A DNA stretch of 64,000 bases from Streptomyces sp. NBC_01275 (GTDB lineage: Bacteria; Actinomycetota; Actinomycetes; Streptomycetales; Streptomycetaceae), in contig NZ_JAPEOZ010000001.1 in NCBI RefSeq assembly GCF_026340655.1, positions 5,022,001 through 5,086,000 on the forward strand, read 5' to 3'. Of the stretch, positions 40,805 to 50,222 are shown piece after piece. Made by a program: the position numbers and the translations under genes. The first letter of the stretch is position 1, and each line of letters begins with the position of its first letter. The notes beneath the pieces were generated by a model. The model was not told the DNA's origin. It saw only the letters and a program-made list of their open reading frames with translations, and did no database searches.

Positions 40805-41202
40805 GGCTCGATGACGAGGCTTTCGACGAGGTCGCCGTGCAGGGTGAATTGGTAGCGCAGGTCGACGGCGCCGCCGGGGAAGTCGCCTTCGAGGTGCTGC
40901 ACGGCGACGAAGCGGGTCGCGTCGGTCTGCTGGGCGTCGATGAGTTCCACGGTGTACGTGAACTCGCTCGCCGCACGGTCCAGCCAGCCCTCGATCGCCG
41001 CGATGCCCTGATACGTGTGTCCGTCGTCGACCACGGTGGCGTCATCGGCGAACGAGGCGACCGCGGCGGCGGTGTCATGGGCGCGGTGCGCCTTCAGACA
41101 GCGGGTGATCACCTCGGGCAGCGCGTCGGGGGCGATGGCCCGGGGCTGACTCCGGGGCTGACTCGGGGACTGACTCGGGGACTGATTCCGGGGCTGGGGC
41201 AT
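40801..41202 (-). CDS. NTF2/SnoaL-like small protein
   Basis: A 133-residue cone-shaped alpha+beta-fold protein. After a low-complexity N-terminus (repeats of QSPSQ/QPRSQ from a 12-base DNA repeat, 41143-41195), the NTF2 pattern follows. A helix LPEVITRCLKAHRAHD leads to SFADDATVVDDG, then HTYQGIAAIEGWL, and antiparallel strands end YQFTLHGDLVESLVIE. Members serve as small-molecule isomerases, cyclases or ligand binders, so the activity is not predictable. It is divergent from an HxlR regulator across a 12-bp palindrome and is the probable target of that regulator. The ATG at 41202 has GAAGGGAC upstream. Confidence 0.82.
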   Translation of the reverse strand: MPQPRNQSPSQSPSQPRSQPRAIAPDALPEVITRCLKAHRAHDTAAAVASFADDATVVDDGHTYQGIAAIEGWLDRAASEFTYTVELIDAQQTDATRFVAVQHLEGDFPGGAVDLRYQFTLHGDLVESLVIEP

Positions 41203-41224
41203 GGCGGTCCCTTCGCTTGTGACG

Positions 41225-41269
41225 GTTGCTGCTAAAATAGAAGCAACTGACTTCGACTTTAGCAGCAAC
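41225..41269. promoter_or_regulatory. HxlR operator: long inverted repeat between divergent genes
   Basis: GTTGCTGCTAAA (41225-41236) and its exact complement TTTAGCAGCAAC (41258-41269) are 21 bases apart. A smaller GAAG-caactga-CTTC dyad sits in the centre. This lies 23 bases before the NTF2-like start and 16 before the HxlR start, so it is well placed for dual control. Confidence 0.8.
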
Positions 41270-41285
41270 TGAGGAGATGGTGGCG

Positions 41286-41801
41286 ATGGCGAGTCGCGTC
41301 AGGCTGGAGGACCGGGAGTGCCCGCTGTCCACCACGGTGCAGCACGTCGGCGAGTGGTGGACGCTGCTGATCCTCCACGACGCCTTCGACGGCTACACCC
41401 GCTTCGACCAGTTCCAGGAGAGCCTGGGCATCTCCTCCAGCATGCTCACCACCCGCCTGAAGACCCTCGTGGCGGACGGCCTGCTGGAGCGCAGGCCGTA
41501 CCAGACGAACCCCGTACGCCACGAGTACGTGCTGACCGACCTGGGACGCTCGCTGCGCCCGGTCGTCGTGGCCCTGGCCGCGTGGGGCAACTCCCGCCTC
41601 GCACCGGAGGAACGCAGCATGATCCTCGTGGACGCGCGCAGCGGCGAGGAGGTCGAACCCGCGGTCGTCGACGCCGGAACCGGCCGCCGCCTCGACGACA
41701 GCGACGCGTACGTCTTCACGGCGGGCCCGGCCGCGAGCCCGGCCATGCGCGACCGCTACGCGGACCGGCCGCCCGCTCAGCCGAAGCGGCCCGCCACGTA
41801 G
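41286..41801 (+). CDS. HxlR-family transcriptional regulator
   Basis: A 171-residue winged-helix regulator. The HxlR hallmark is [19 protein letters not shown], with the conserved Cys near residue 12 after the Arg-Val-Arg start. The wing follows in [20 protein letters not shown] and [19 protein letters not shown]. HxlR proteins sense aldehydes, quinones or oxidants, often through that Cys. I chose the ATG at 41286 because GAGGAG is nine bases upstream; the ATG at 41277 follows it with no gap. It overlaps the 3' end of pstB by 25 bases. The target is the NTF2-like gene across the palindromic operator. Confidence 0.9.
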   Translation: MASRVRLEDRECPLSTTVQHVGEWWTLLILHDAFDGYTRFDQFQESLGISSSMLTTRLKTLVADGLLERRPYQTNPVRHEYVLTDLGRSLRPVVVALAAWGNSRLAPEERSMILVDARSGEEVEPAVVDAGTGRRLDDSDAYVFTAGPAASPAMRDRYADRPPAQPKRPAT

Positions 41802-42802
41802 TCCGCCGTCCGCTGGTCCTTCGGGGCGCCGAAGAGCCGCTCAGTGGCGCCGGACTCGACGATGCCGCCGGGAGTGCCCTGTTCGGCCAGGAAGAAGGCG
41901 CACCGCTGGGAGACGCGGGCGGCCTGCTGCATGTTGTGGGTGACGATCACGACGGTCACCTGGCCGGCCAGTTCCTGGATGGTCTCCTCCACGCGGCGGG
42001 TGGAGGTGGGGTCCAGGGCCGAGCACGGTTCGTCCATCAGCAGGACCCGGGGCCGGACCGCCAACGCCCTCGCGATGCACAGCCGTTGCTGCTGGCCTCC
42101 GGAGAGCGCGCCGCCCGGCTGCCGGAGGCGGTCCCTGACCTCCTTCCACAGGCCGGCGCGGGTCAGCGACTCCTCGACGAGTTCGTCCTTCGTACGGCGG
42201 TTCGCGCGCGCCCCGGTCAGGCGCAGGCCCGCGACCACGTTGTCGTAGATCGACATGGCGGGGAACGGGTTCGGCTTCTGGAAGACCATGCCGATACGGC
42301 GGCGGGCGTCCGTCAGCCGCCACGACGGGTCGTAGACGTCCTCGCCCTCGAAGAGGACCTCGCCGCCGAACCGCGCGGCCGGGATCAGCTCGTGCATCCG
42401 GTTGAGGGTGCGCAGGAACGTCGACTTGCCGCAGCCGGAGGGGCCGATGAGGGCGGTGACCTGGCCCGCGGGCATCGTCAACGACACCCGGCTGAGCACC
42501 TGGTGACCGCCGAACCAGGCGGAGACCGACCGGGCTTCAAGGGTGGCGGGGGAGACGCCGACGGGGGCCGCCGCCGGGGGCAGGACCACTGTGTCGGTCA
42601 CCGTGTCCGTCTGCGGGCCGGTCGCCGCGTCGGTCACCGCGTCGGCCCCAGCAGCCCCATAGGCCCCATCCGCCTTTTTGATCACATCAGTCACTTCGGT
42701 CACGTCAGTCGCGTCAGTCGCGTCAGTCGCGTCAGTCGCGTCAGTCACTTCGGTCACTTCGGTCACGGCGGACACCTCACGGTCCTTCTCGAGCGCGGTC
42801 AC
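41777..42802 (-). CDS. pstB: Phosphate ABC transporter ATP-binding protein
   Basis: A 341-residue ABC ATPase that powers phosphate uptake. Walker A is GPSGCGKST, the Q-loop lies in [11 protein letters not shown] (typical for PstB), the signature is [15 protein letters not shown], Walker B is [13 protein letters not shown] and the switch His is in VTHNMQQA. About 85 residues are added before the usual start. They include seven or more Thr-Asp/Thr-Glu repeats ([12 protein letters not shown]) from a tandem DNA repeat, so the true start could be later. The GTG at 42802 overlaps the sortase-like stop (GTGA). It is the last gene of a rearranged pst-type operon. Confidence 0.92.
   Translation of the reverse strand: MTALEKDREVSAVTEVTEVTDATDATDATDATDVTEVTDVIKKADGAYGAAGADAVTDAATGPQTDTVTDTVVLPPAAAPVGVSPATLEARSVSAWFGGHQVLSRVSLTMPAGQVTALIGPSGCGKSTFLRTLNRMHELIPAARFGGEVLFEGEDVYDPSWRLTDARRRIGMVFQKPNPFPAMSIYDNVVAGLRLTGARANRRTKDELVEESLTRAGLWKEVRDRLRQPGGALSGGQQQRLCIARALAVRPRVLLMDEPCSALDPTSTRRVEETIQELAGQVTVVIVTHNMQQAARVSQRCAFFLAEQGTPGGIVESGATERLFGAPKDQRTADYVAGRFG
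42685..42768 (-). repeat. Nine-base tandem repeat coding the Thr-Asp tail of PstB
   Basis: At least eight units of TCAGTCGCG/TCGGTCACT-like nonamers in frame encode TD and TE steps. The array lies in the N-terminal extension, outside the conserved ATPase. Confidence 0.85.
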
Positions 42803-43689
42803 AGCAGGTTGGGCAGGAGCTCGGTGGTGCGGGTGGCGACCTGGAGGCCGAGGACCGCGACGACCGGGGCGAAGACGATCCACGTCTGGTGCCGGCCCCA
42901 GCGGTGCCAGGTCCATACGGCGGCCACCGAGGCCAGGAGCAGCGCCTGGAGCCACATCACCAGCGGCCACGGCACTCCGGAGGGGCGGGCGAGGGGCTCC
43001 TCGGAGTCGGGCAGCGTGCCGGAACGGATGACCGCGGCCGGGGTCCGGAACGGCGCGGAGACCAGGTCGGCGTCGACGCGCAGGACACCGGACGGGACGA
43101 AACGGGTGCCGGTGGCGGTGACCAGGACCAGCCGGCCCTTGCCGGAGGCGAGCGGCGCGGGCGCCGGGTCACCGGCCCGTCGTACGCTGCTGACCTGGTA
43201 CGTCGCCTTGCCCTGGCCGGTCGTCACGGTGAACCGGTCGCCCTGCGCTAGGGAGGCGAGGCGTCCGAAGGGGCCGCCGTAGGCGGCGGCGCGGCCCAGC
43301 AGCACGCTGGTGCCGGTCTGGCCGGGCATCGGGGTGTCCCGGCGGTGGCCGGGGCCGTCGGTCAGCACGGTGGAGTCGGTGCCCTCGAGGACCACCTGCG
43401 TCATCCCCAGCCTGGGGACGGCGATCAGCGCGACCGGCGTGCCCGGCGCGAGCAGCCGGCCGTCCTGGTCGGTCTGGGCCACCGGGGCGGTGCCCAGCGC
43501 GAGTCGGCCCCGCAGCTCGTCGAACGCGGCGTGCTGTGCGGCCCGTTCCTGCGCGCCGCTGACCAACAGCAGCTGTGCGGTGATGCCGAGCAGCAGGGCG
43601 GCGAGGGCGAGCAGGCCGCCGCGGGCGAGGTGGCGGACGGCGGTGACGCTGGGGACGCGGGGGAGCGTCAGGGTTACGGCGACCGTCAC
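42799..43689 (-). CDS. Sortase-fold membrane protein lacking catalytic Cys and His
   Basis: A 296-residue membrane protein with a class E/F-like sortase domain (about residues 60-210). Family landmarks can be aligned: [10 protein letters not shown], then [16 protein letters not shown] where active enzymes have GHR(x)4G, and [13 protein letters not shown] where they have TLVTC. Thus the catalytic His is Arg and the Cys is Ala, so it should be inactive as a transpeptidase. It has an N-terminal helix ([20 protein letters not shown]) and two C-terminal helices. It sits between a secreted PBP-Ig protein and pstB in the operon, so a structural or assembly role on the cell surface seems likely. Confidence 0.82.
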   Translation of the reverse strand: MTVAVTLTLPRVPSVTAVRHLARGGLLALAALLLGITAQLLLVSGAQERAAQHAAFDELRGRLALGTAPVAQTDQDGRLLAPGTPVALIAVPRLGMTQVVLEGTDSTVLTDGPGHRRDTPMPGQTGTSVLLGRAAAYGGPFGRLASLAQGDRFTVTTGQGKATYQVSSVRRAGDPAPAPLASGKGRLVLVTATGTRFVPSGVLRVDADLVSAPFRTPAAVIRSGTLPDSEEPLARPSGVPWPLVMWLQALLLASVAAVWTWHRWGRHQTWIVFAPVVAVLGLQVATRTTELLPNLL

Positions 43690-43772
43690 GGCGGCCCGCC
43701 TCCTTCACAGTCAGGGGCCGGGGCCGGGGAGACGCTCCCTCACGGGTCTCCCCGGCCGCCGGACTCGGGTGC

Positions 43773-43817
43773 ATCACATGGAGCAGGTGGATCACATGGA
43801 GCAGGTGGATCAGGTGG
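43773..43817. repeat. 18-bp direct repeat at the 3' end of the PBP-Ig gene
   Basis: ATCACATGGAGCAGGTGG occurs twice in tandem (43773-43790 and 43791-43808), followed by a third, shortened copy (ATCAGGTGG) that runs into the stop region of the PBP-Ig gene. No terminator is evident here. Confidence 0.85.
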
Positions 43818-45792
43818 ACTTGATGACGAAGTTGGCGCCGTTCTTGGCGCTCACCGTCGTCGAGCCCGCGTAGGAGGCGTGCAGGGTGTGCCGGGCCTTG
43901 CTGAGCTTGGGCAGGGTGACGGTGACCTTGCCGCCGCTCAGGGTGCCGGTGGCGATCACGCGGGAGCCCTCGTAGATGCGGACCGTGCCGGTGGGGGTGG
44001 TGCCGGTCGCGGTGACCTTGACGGTGACCTTGGCGCGGGCGGTGTGCTTCACCGAGGTGGGCGCACTGGTGGAGACCGCCGGGGACGCCTTGGCGACCTT
44101 CAGGGAGACGGTCGTCGAGGAGGAGTTGAGCTGGGCGCTGCCGCCGTAGGAGACGGTCAGGCTGTGCGTGGCGACCTTGAGGTGGTTGGACAGGCTGACG
44201 GTGACCTTGCCCGCGGAGCTCAGGGTGCCGGTGCCGAGGGTGGTGGAGCCCTCCTTCACGGTGACCTTGCCGCCGGGGACGACGGAGTGCGAGCCGGTGA
44301 CGGTGACGGCGACCTTCGGGGCCTTGCCGTACGCGGTCGTCGCGGTCGTCGCCTTGACGGTGCTGGCGTACTTGACCGCACCGGTCCAGGTGGCGGCCGT
44401 ACCGGTGCCGACGAGGTTGTTCGCGGTGACCGTGGCGGTGTAGGCGCCGGTGGCCAGACCGGTGAAGGAGTACGACCTGGCGGTGGCCGGCAGGTCCTTG
44501 GCGGCGACGACGGCGCCGTCCGAGCCGGTGAGCGTGACGCGGTAGTCGGTGACGGGCAGGGCCGTGCCGGTGCCGCTCGGGGTCCAGTCGAGCTTGACGC
44601 TCGCGTCGCCGACCGTGGTCTTCAGCGTGGGCTGGGCGGGCGCGCTGGAGGTGTTGGACGGCTCCAGGCCGCCGACCCTGGCGTGCTTGGCCAGGTTCAC
44701 CGAGCCGTTGTACGACTCGTTCAGGAAGCCGAAGTCCGCGATGACCTCCTCGGCGGCGTCGGAGGCCGTGGCGGCCTCGTGGTCGCCGCTGGTGACGAAG
44801 ACGTCGTAGAGGTCCTTGTCGAAGAAGATGCTGGTCGGGTCGATCGCCCGGCTCGGCACGACGTTGTAGACGTCGCGGCCGAAGGTGGCGTTCTCGTAGT
44901 AGTGGGTGACCGGGGCGAGTTCGCCGTTCACCGTGCTGACCGGGTTGGTGACGCCACCGGTGTCGCCGGGCAGCTGGACGCTCGCCAGGTGCGCGCCCGC
45001 GGCGACCGCGACGGAGCTGAAGTCGGGGGCGATGTGGTTGTTCTGCGCGATCCAGCTGCCCACCGAGAACGGAACGAGTGCGCCGTCCTGGGTGAGGGCC
45101 GCGTTGGCCTGGTTCTCCTGCGCGGTCGGCAGGGTGGTGTCGACCTTGTCCTCCGTCAGGCCGATCGCGGCGAGGAAGAACTTGCGGGTGCCGGAGTTGG
45201 CCTGCGGCAGGACCGGGTGCAGGGTCTGGCCGTTCAGGGTGCGCACGCCGCCGGACTTGTAGATGTCGAACAGCTGCTGGGCCGTCAGCGTGTCCAGGCC
45301 GGAGCCGCGGACCGCGATGCCGACCGCGTCCCGCGCGAACGGGATGTAGGTCAGGGTGTTGCCGGAGGCGCTCGGGCCGCTGGAGGAGCGGGCGAAGTCG
45401 ACCTGGCCGGTGAGGACGGGGTCGCTCGCGGTGGGGAAGTTGACACCGGTCAGCGCCGCGCTGAGCGTCTTGAGACCCGCGCCCGAGCCGTTGGGGCGGA
45501 CGAAGGACGGGCCGCCCGAGCGGGTCTGGACGGTGGCGGAGCCGATCGCGTCGTACGAGGCGACGCGCGCGCCGGATGCCGACTTCACGGCCGTGTCGCC
45601 GTAGTTCTTGCCGTTGACGGTCTCGCCGGCCAGGGCGTTGAGCACGTCCTGGGTGGTGTCGGAGCCCACGCCGACCAGCTGGCGGAAGGTCCCGGCGGGG
45701 GTGGGGTCGGCGTACGCCGGGCTCGCGAGAGCCATGCCGCCGGCCACCACTGCGGCGGCGACCAGGGCCGCCGTGGAGCGCGTTCTGCGCAT
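43810..45792 (-). CDS. Secreted PstS-like binding protein with FN3 and Ig-like domains
   Basis: A 660-residue extracellular protein. The signal peptide is AALVAAAVVAGGMALASPAYA. The first 380 residues have PstS-like binding-protein features (VGVGSDTTQDVLNALAG in place of the GSGST loop, SFVRPNGSGAG, then DFARSSSGPS and IPFARDAVGIAV). They are followed by one fibronectin-III-like domain (about 400-495) and two Ig-like repeats (about 500-655), each ending with a VSYGGSAQL- or ASYAGSTTV-type strand. No membrane anchor is seen, so it should be released or bound to the wall. The presence in a pst operon suggests phosphate or phosphorylated-ligand binding at the surface. Confidence 0.85.
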   Translation of the reverse strand: MRRTRSTAALVAAAVVAGGMALASPAYADPTPAGTFRQLVGVGSDTTQDVLNALAGETVNGKNYGDTAVKSASGARVASYDAIGSATVQTRSGGPSFVRPNGSGAGLKTLSAALTGVNFPTASDPVLTGQVDFARSSSGPSASGNTLTYIPFARDAVGIAVRGSGLDTLTAQQLFDIYKSGGVRTLNGQTLHPVLPQANSGTRKFFLAAIGLTEDKVDTTLPTAQENQANAALTQDGALVPFSVGSWIAQNNHIAPDFSSVAVAAGAHLASVQLPGDTGGVTNPVSTVNGELAPVTHYYENATFGRDVYNVVPSRAIDPTSIFFDKDLYDVFVTSGDHEAATASDAAEEVIADFGFLNESYNGSVNLAKHARVGGLEPSNTSSAPAQPTLKTTVGDASVKLDWTPSGTGTALPVTDYRVTLTGSDGAVVAAKDLPATARSYSFTGLATGAYTATVTANNLVGTGTAATWTGAVKYASTVKATTATTAYGKAPKVAVTVTGSHSVVPGGKVTVKEGSTTLGTGTLSSAGKVTVSLSNHLKVATHSLTVSYGGSAQLNSSSTTVSLKVAKASPAVSTSAPTSVKHTARAKVTVKVTATGTTPTGTVRIYEGSRVIATGTLSGGKVTVTLPKLSKARHTLHASYAGSTTVSAKNGANFVIKST

Positions 45793-45921
45793 CGAGAGTC
45801 TCCGTGACTGTGCGAAGGGGTGCTTCGGGGGTGGATCTGGCAGGGTGGTGCGGGCCGTCCGCCCCGACTGTCCTTCGGGGCGGGCGGCCGTCTGGGGGAG
45901 GGCCGCCGCAGGGGGCGGCGC

Positions 45922-48552
45922 TCAGGGCCGCAGCAGCTTCCGCAGCCGCTCCGGCAGGGTGAACTCCGGTACGACGGTCACCGTGCGGCCGCCCGGGAGC
46001 GGCACCCGCAGCGGCAGCCGCAGCCGTCGGCCGCCCGCGAAGGGCGCGCCCACCGCGGCCGCCGCGCCGAGGGCGGCGCCCACGGGGACGGCGTAGCGCA
46101 GGGCGTTCGCGGGGTCGGCGGGCGTCTCGCCCAGCGCGGTGGTGCGCACCGCGTCGCCTCCGTCGTACGACGGTGAGGCGGCGGGCGAGGCGCTGGCGCC
46201 GCCCGCTGCCGTGCCGGTACCGCCGTCGGTCGTGGCGCCGGTCGAGCCGCCGCCTGCGCCGGTGTCGCCGGCCGAGCCGCTTCCGCCGGTGGACGAGCCG
46301 CCGGAGTCGCCGCTTCCGTCGCCGGAGTCGCCGCCCTGGTAGGCGGCGAGGGCGTCGGCGGCGGCGCGGGCGCGGGCGCGCAGCTTCTTCGGCAGCGGGG
46401 CGTATCCGGCGGGCAGTCGGCCCGGGTCGGCGCCGGTGAGCTGGCCGTCGCCCGCCGCGTAGCGCAGCAGGGTCGCGTAGTCCTTGCGGGCGGCGGCGTC
46501 GAGGTCGGCGGGGCGGGCGGCCGCGTAGACCAGTTGGGCGAGGGGGTAGGCGGCCTTGGCCGTCGCCCCGGCCGGGGTGATCTCGGCGACGCCCTTGCCG
46601 GCGGCGCTCGCGGCGGCGGAGGTCAGGGCGCCGGCCGTGGGCGCGACGAACGCGCCGGCCGCGTTGCGCAGCCGGGCGGTCTGCAGGCCGTAGCGGGTGG
46701 CGGAGGCCACGTCGGTGACCGTGATCAGGAACCGGGAGCCGACGGTCTGCGGGCCGGGGCTCTTGTACGCGGGCGGGCTGGCCAGCGGGTCCCAGGTCGA
46801 CTTCCACAGGCCGTCGGCGCGGCGGGTGTGCAGCGCGCCGGCGTGCATGTCGTCGACGTACGGATGGAAGTCGATCATGCACTGCGGCTGGGTGGCGCCG
46901 GTGCCGGGCGGGGTCGTGCACCAGGGGTCGCTCTTCGGGTAGTCGTCCGCGCGGGACGGGTCGAAGACGGCGCCGGTCGGGTTGAGGTCCGTGTTCGTGG
47001 AGTAGTACGGGTTGACCCGCATGCCCCAGTCGTCGGAGACGCCGGCGAGGAACCGCCGGGCGTCCTTGTCGGCCAGGATCCACTGCCACAGCGCGCGGGC
47101 CGAGTCGGAGTGGCCGAGCGTGGTGAGCAGGTCGGTGTCGGTCGCGGGGGTCTCGGCGACCGACAGATCCGCGAACTGCGGGTTCAGGCCGATGAACTCC
47201 GGGTCGGAGGCGAGGCCGGCCGGATTGTCCGTCGCCCAGCCGTAGCCCTTGGCGGCGGTGCCGTTGATCACCGCTCCCCAGGGGGAGTTGCGGTACGACT
47301 CGGTGAGCAGCTTGGCGACCAGGCGGGGGGTGAGGTCGATGGACTCGACCTTGGTGCCGGCCAGTCTCTGTGCCGACTCCGGTGCGCCGGCCTTCGGTCT
47401 GCGTTCGATCGTGAAGCCGATGACGGTTCCCGAGAGCGCGACCGGCGCGTACGACGTCGTGCCGGAGGGCGCTGTCGTGCCCTCGTCGGCGCCCAGCGCG
47501 CGGGTGGTGAAGGCGAGGCTGGAGGCGCCGTCGCGGGTGAGGCGGGCGCGGGTGTCGGGCTCGCCCTGTTCGGTGTAGCCGTAGACCTTGCCGGACGGGC
47601 ACAGGGCCGCCTGCCAGCTGGTCATCGCGTCGGCGACCAGCTCGCTGCCGGTGGTGGGGCGTTCGGCGGAGCCCAGGGCGCAGTTGGCGCCGACCGGGTT
47701 GAAGCCGAGCGGGATCGCGACGCGGTTCTTCCAGTTGGTCGAGGAGACCGGGGAGCCGGCGTTGACCTGGCTCTGGTCCGCGTACGGCTTGCCGTCGAGG
47801 TCGAGATGGCCCTGTGGCACGATCACCAGCCAGCAACTGCGGGGCTTGGTCACGCCGTTGGCGGTGACCGGGGTGCCGCAGCCCAGGTGCGGGGCCTCGT
47901 TGGCGGTCTGGACCTCGAAGAACTCCTTCCCGGTGCCGTCGGCGCCGGTGCGGGCGAAGTCGACCTCGTTGGTGGTGTTGCGGTTGAAGTAGGGGTTGTT
48001 CTGGGTGTCGGAGGTGACGGTGGCCCCGCTGACCGGCTTGAAGGGGACCTCGCCGGGCGCGTTGGGGTTGGCGGCCCCGTACCGGTCGTCCTGACCGTAG
48101 TTGGCGGGGTCGGCGCTGTAGAAGACGCGGCGGGTGTCGTCGTAGTCGTTGCCGGGCCAGCTGCCCCGGTCGCTGGTCGGGGAGGCCCCGTACTGGCACT
48201 GGGTGCGCGGCGGTCCCGGGTTGGCCGGGACCGTGCCGTCGTCGTCGCCCCAGCACTGCATGATCTGCACGAAGTCGGTGTTGAACCAGGTGCCCGCGAA
48301 GGTGGTCGGGTCGCCGCCGGTCCAGGAGACGGTGACGGCCTGGCTGGACAGGCGGGTGGTCTGGTCGACCGTGAACCGCATGTCCTTGAACTCGCCGCGC
48401 CCGGAGACCGTGACGGCGGAGCCGGAGCCGGAGCCGGAGCCGCTGCTCGCGGCGGTCGCGGGCGGGGCGGCCTGGGCGACCGCGAGCCCGGCGAGGGCGC
48501 CGACGGCCGCCCCGGCGACCAGGCGGGCGAGCAGACGGCGTACGGCCTTCAT
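45922..48552 (-). CDS. Large secreted, membrane-anchored protein in the pst locus
   Basis: An 876-residue protein I do not recognise beyond its locus. It has a signal peptide (LLARLVAGAAVGALAGLAVAQA, cut near PATAAS), a long extracellular region with several Cys, a Gly/Ser-rich stalk (SSTGGSGSAGDTGAGGGS) and a C-terminal membrane helix (YAVPVGAALGAAAAVGAPF) followed by a basic tail. Parts of the middle (SYRNSPWGAVINGTA; GLNPQFADLS) look like a binding-protein fold, but no phosphate loop is clear. The ATG at 48552 overlaps the pstS stop by four bases and has AAGGGAG upstream. It probably forms a surface complex with PstS. Confidence 0.75.
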   Translation of the reverse strand: MKAVRRLLARLVAGAAVGALAGLAVAQAAPPATAASSGSGSGSGSAVTVSGRGEFKDMRFTVDQTTRLSSQAVTVSWTGGDPTTFAGTWFNTDFVQIMQCWGDDDGTVPANPGPPRTQCQYGASPTSDRGSWPGNDYDDTRRVFYSADPANYGQDDRYGAANPNAPGEVPFKPVSGATVTSDTQNNPYFNRNTTNEVDFARTGADGTGKEFFEVQTANEAPHLGCGTPVTANGVTKPRSCWLVIVPQGHLDLDGKPYADQSQVNAGSPVSSTNWKNRVAIPLGFNPVGANCALGSAERPTTGSELVADAMTSWQAALCPSGKVYGYTEQGEPDTRARLTRDGASSLAFTTRALGADEGTTAPSGTTSYAPVALSGTVIGFTIERRPKAGAPESAQRLAGTKVESIDLTPRLVAKLLTESYRNSPWGAVINGTAAKGYGWATDNPAGLASDPEFIGLNPQFADLSVAETPATDTDLLTTLGHSDSARALWQWILADKDARRFLAGVSDDWGMRVNPYYSTNTDLNPTGAVFDPSRADDYPKSDPWCTTPPGTGATQPQCMIDFHPYVDDMHAGALHTRRADGLWKSTWDPLASPPAYKSPGPQTVGSRFLITVTDVASATRYGLQTARLRNAAGAFVAPTAGALTSAAASAAGKGVAEITPAGATAKAAYPLAQLVYAAARPADLDAAARKDYATLLRYAAGDGQLTGADPGRLPAGYAPLPKKLRARARAAADALAAYQGGDSGDGSGDSGGSSTGGSGSAGDTGAGGGSTGATTDGGTGTAAGGASASPAASPSYDGGDAVRTTALGETPADPANALRYAVPVGAALGAAAAVGAPFAGGRRLRLPLRVPLPGGRTVTVVPEFTLPERLRKLLRP

Positions 48553-50222
48553 CGCGAACTCCCTTCGGAGGAACGCCCGTTGGCGCGCAGCAGGCGGGAC
48601 ACCAGGGACGGCAGCAGGATCATCGCGAGCACCAGGAACGCGGCGAGGACCATCAGGGTCTGGGCGGAGGTCCAGCCGGTGCGCCCGGCGACCGAGACGG
48701 GCTGGGCGAGGGCGATCGTGCCGTCGGCGGCCGTCCCGCCGCCGGAGCCCGAGGCCGCGCTGCCGGCGCCCGGGGACAGGGTCTGGCCGGTGTCGGGGTC
48801 CACGGAGGGCTGCCCGCCGCCGGTCCCGGAGGAGCCGCCGGTCGAGCCGCCGGACGCGCCCGTCGCCGTACCGCCGGTCGCACCCGAACCGCCGGACGAG
48901 CCTCCGGAACTCCCGTTCGTGCTCGTCGACTTGGCTCCTCCACTGCCCGAAGTGCAGGCGGCCGCGCCCTTCTTGTCGCAGGCCTTCGGGTAAGGGGCGG
49001 TCTCGGCGAGCTTGTTGCGGCCGCCCGTGGTGAAGGTCGGGTTGTTGCAGTTGCGGATGTTGATGTTCTGCGCCTGCACGCCCGGGATCCGGCGGATCTG
49101 GTCGAAGCCCGCCTGCACCAGGTTGATCGGCAGCGGCGAGTAGCCGAGGTCGGGCGCCTGTTGCTGGCCCTGGCACATGAAGTAGTAGGAGAACGCGCCG
49201 AGCGTCTTGCCCTTGGCCTTGGTGAAGGTGCCCTGCACCTTCAGCGGCAGGATCATGTACGAGTAGCTGGACAGCGGGTAGTTGCGCCGGTCGCTGTCGT
49301 TGTAGACGCCGTCGAGCTGCTGGGTGAGGTAGTCCGCCGAGCTCCTGTTCGTGTTGATCTTCGCCTTGAGCAGCGAGACCGCCACGTTCTGCGGGGTCGG
49401 CTCGGTGTAGTAGCCGGCGTGGTTGAGGACCTTGGCGACCGGATAGTGCGCGTTGAGGGCGTAGGAGTAGTTGACGTAACCGATCGCGCCCTCGCCGTAG
49501 TTCTGCGCGACGTACCCGGCCACGCCCAGGTCGCCGGACTGGGCGATCATGCCGGTGACGGTCGGGTAGTACGAGGTCTGCCCGCAGGCTCCTGAGCGGC
49601 CGACGCGCCCGCAGTACGCCTGCCACAGCGCCTTGTGCTGGGCCGCCATCCACATCGTGAACTGGGCGGTGGAGCCGGAGCCGTCGGAGCGGACGACGGG
49701 CACGATGGTGCGGTGGGGAAGCTGGAGCCCGGGGTTGTCGGCCTTGATGACGGGGTCGTCCCAGGTCTTCACCGCCCCCGTGAAGATCTTGGTGACGACG
49801 TCGCCGGAGAGCCGCAGGTTGGTGACCCGCTTGCCGTTGACGGTCAGGTGGTACATGAACACGGTGCCGCCCGCCACGATCGGCATGTAGGCGTACGACC
49901 CGGCGCCCGGCCGCTCGGCGGCGCTGCCGTCCGTGGGGTGGGTCTGGAACGGGATGTCCGACACCGCGAAGTCGACCGTCCCGCTGAGGAACTGCCGCCG
50001 CCCGTCGGAGGATCCGGTGCCGGCGTACGAGATCCGCATGCCGTACTGGTTGACGGCCCGCCGCCACTCGTCGACGGCGTTCTCCGCCCAGGTGGAGCCG
50101 GCCCCGGCGATCGGCGTGTAGCTGTCGGCGGCGGCGGGGGCGGCCGCCGTCCCGGCGAGGACGCCGAGCAGCGCGGCCAGGATGCCCAGCCGGCGCAGGC
50201 TGGTCTTGAGGTGGCTGAGCAT
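48549..50222 (-). CDS. pstS: Phosphate-binding protein with C-terminal membrane anchor
   Basis: A 557-residue PstS-family protein. A signal peptide (LGILAALLGVLAGTAAAPAAA) precedes the binding domain, whose N-terminal loop is IAGAGSTWAENAVDEW and whose second phosphate loop is VVRSDGSGSTAQF. After about residue 400 there is a long Gly/Ser/Thr linker and a C-terminal helix (AQTLMVLAAFLVLAMILLPSLV) with a basic cytoplasmic end. Ordinary Streptomyces PstS proteins are lipoproteins of about 370 residues, so anchoring by a C-terminal helix is unusual. The ATG at 50222 overlaps the pstA stop by one base (TGATG). Confidence 0.9.
   Translation of the reverse strand: MLSHLKTSLRRLGILAALLGVLAGTAAAPAAADSYTPIAGAGSTWAENAVDEWRRAVNQYGMRISYAGTGSSDGRRQFLSGTVDFAVSDIPFQTHPTDGSAAERPGAGSYAYMPIVAGGTVFMYHLTVNGKRVTNLRLSGDVVTKIFTGAVKTWDDPVIKADNPGLQLPHRTIVPVVRSDGSGSTAQFTMWMAAQHKALWQAYCGRVGRSGACGQTSYYPTVTGMIAQSGDLGVAGYVAQNYGEGAIGYVNYSYALNAHYPVAKVLNHAGYYTEPTPQNVAVSLLKAKINTNRSSADYLTQQLDGVYNDSDRRNYPLSSYSYMILPLKVQGTFTKAKGKTLGAFSYYFMCQGQQQAPDLGYSPLPINLVQAGFDQIRRIPGVQAQNINIRNCNNPTFTTGGRNKLAETAPYPKACDKKGAAACTSGSGGAKSTSTNGSSGGSSGGSGATGGTATGASGGSTGGSSGTGGGQPSVDPDTGQTLSPGAGSAASGSGGGTAADGTIALAQPVSVAGRTGWTSAQTLMVLAAFLVLAMILLPSLVSRLLRANGRSSEGSSR

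Noticed and set aside
43169..48256. 1695-codon minus-strand open frame over the secreted-protein genes
   Set aside because: It runs in a different frame from three genes with clear signal peptides and its translation is Arg/His/Pro low-complexity, typical of high-GC shadow frames.
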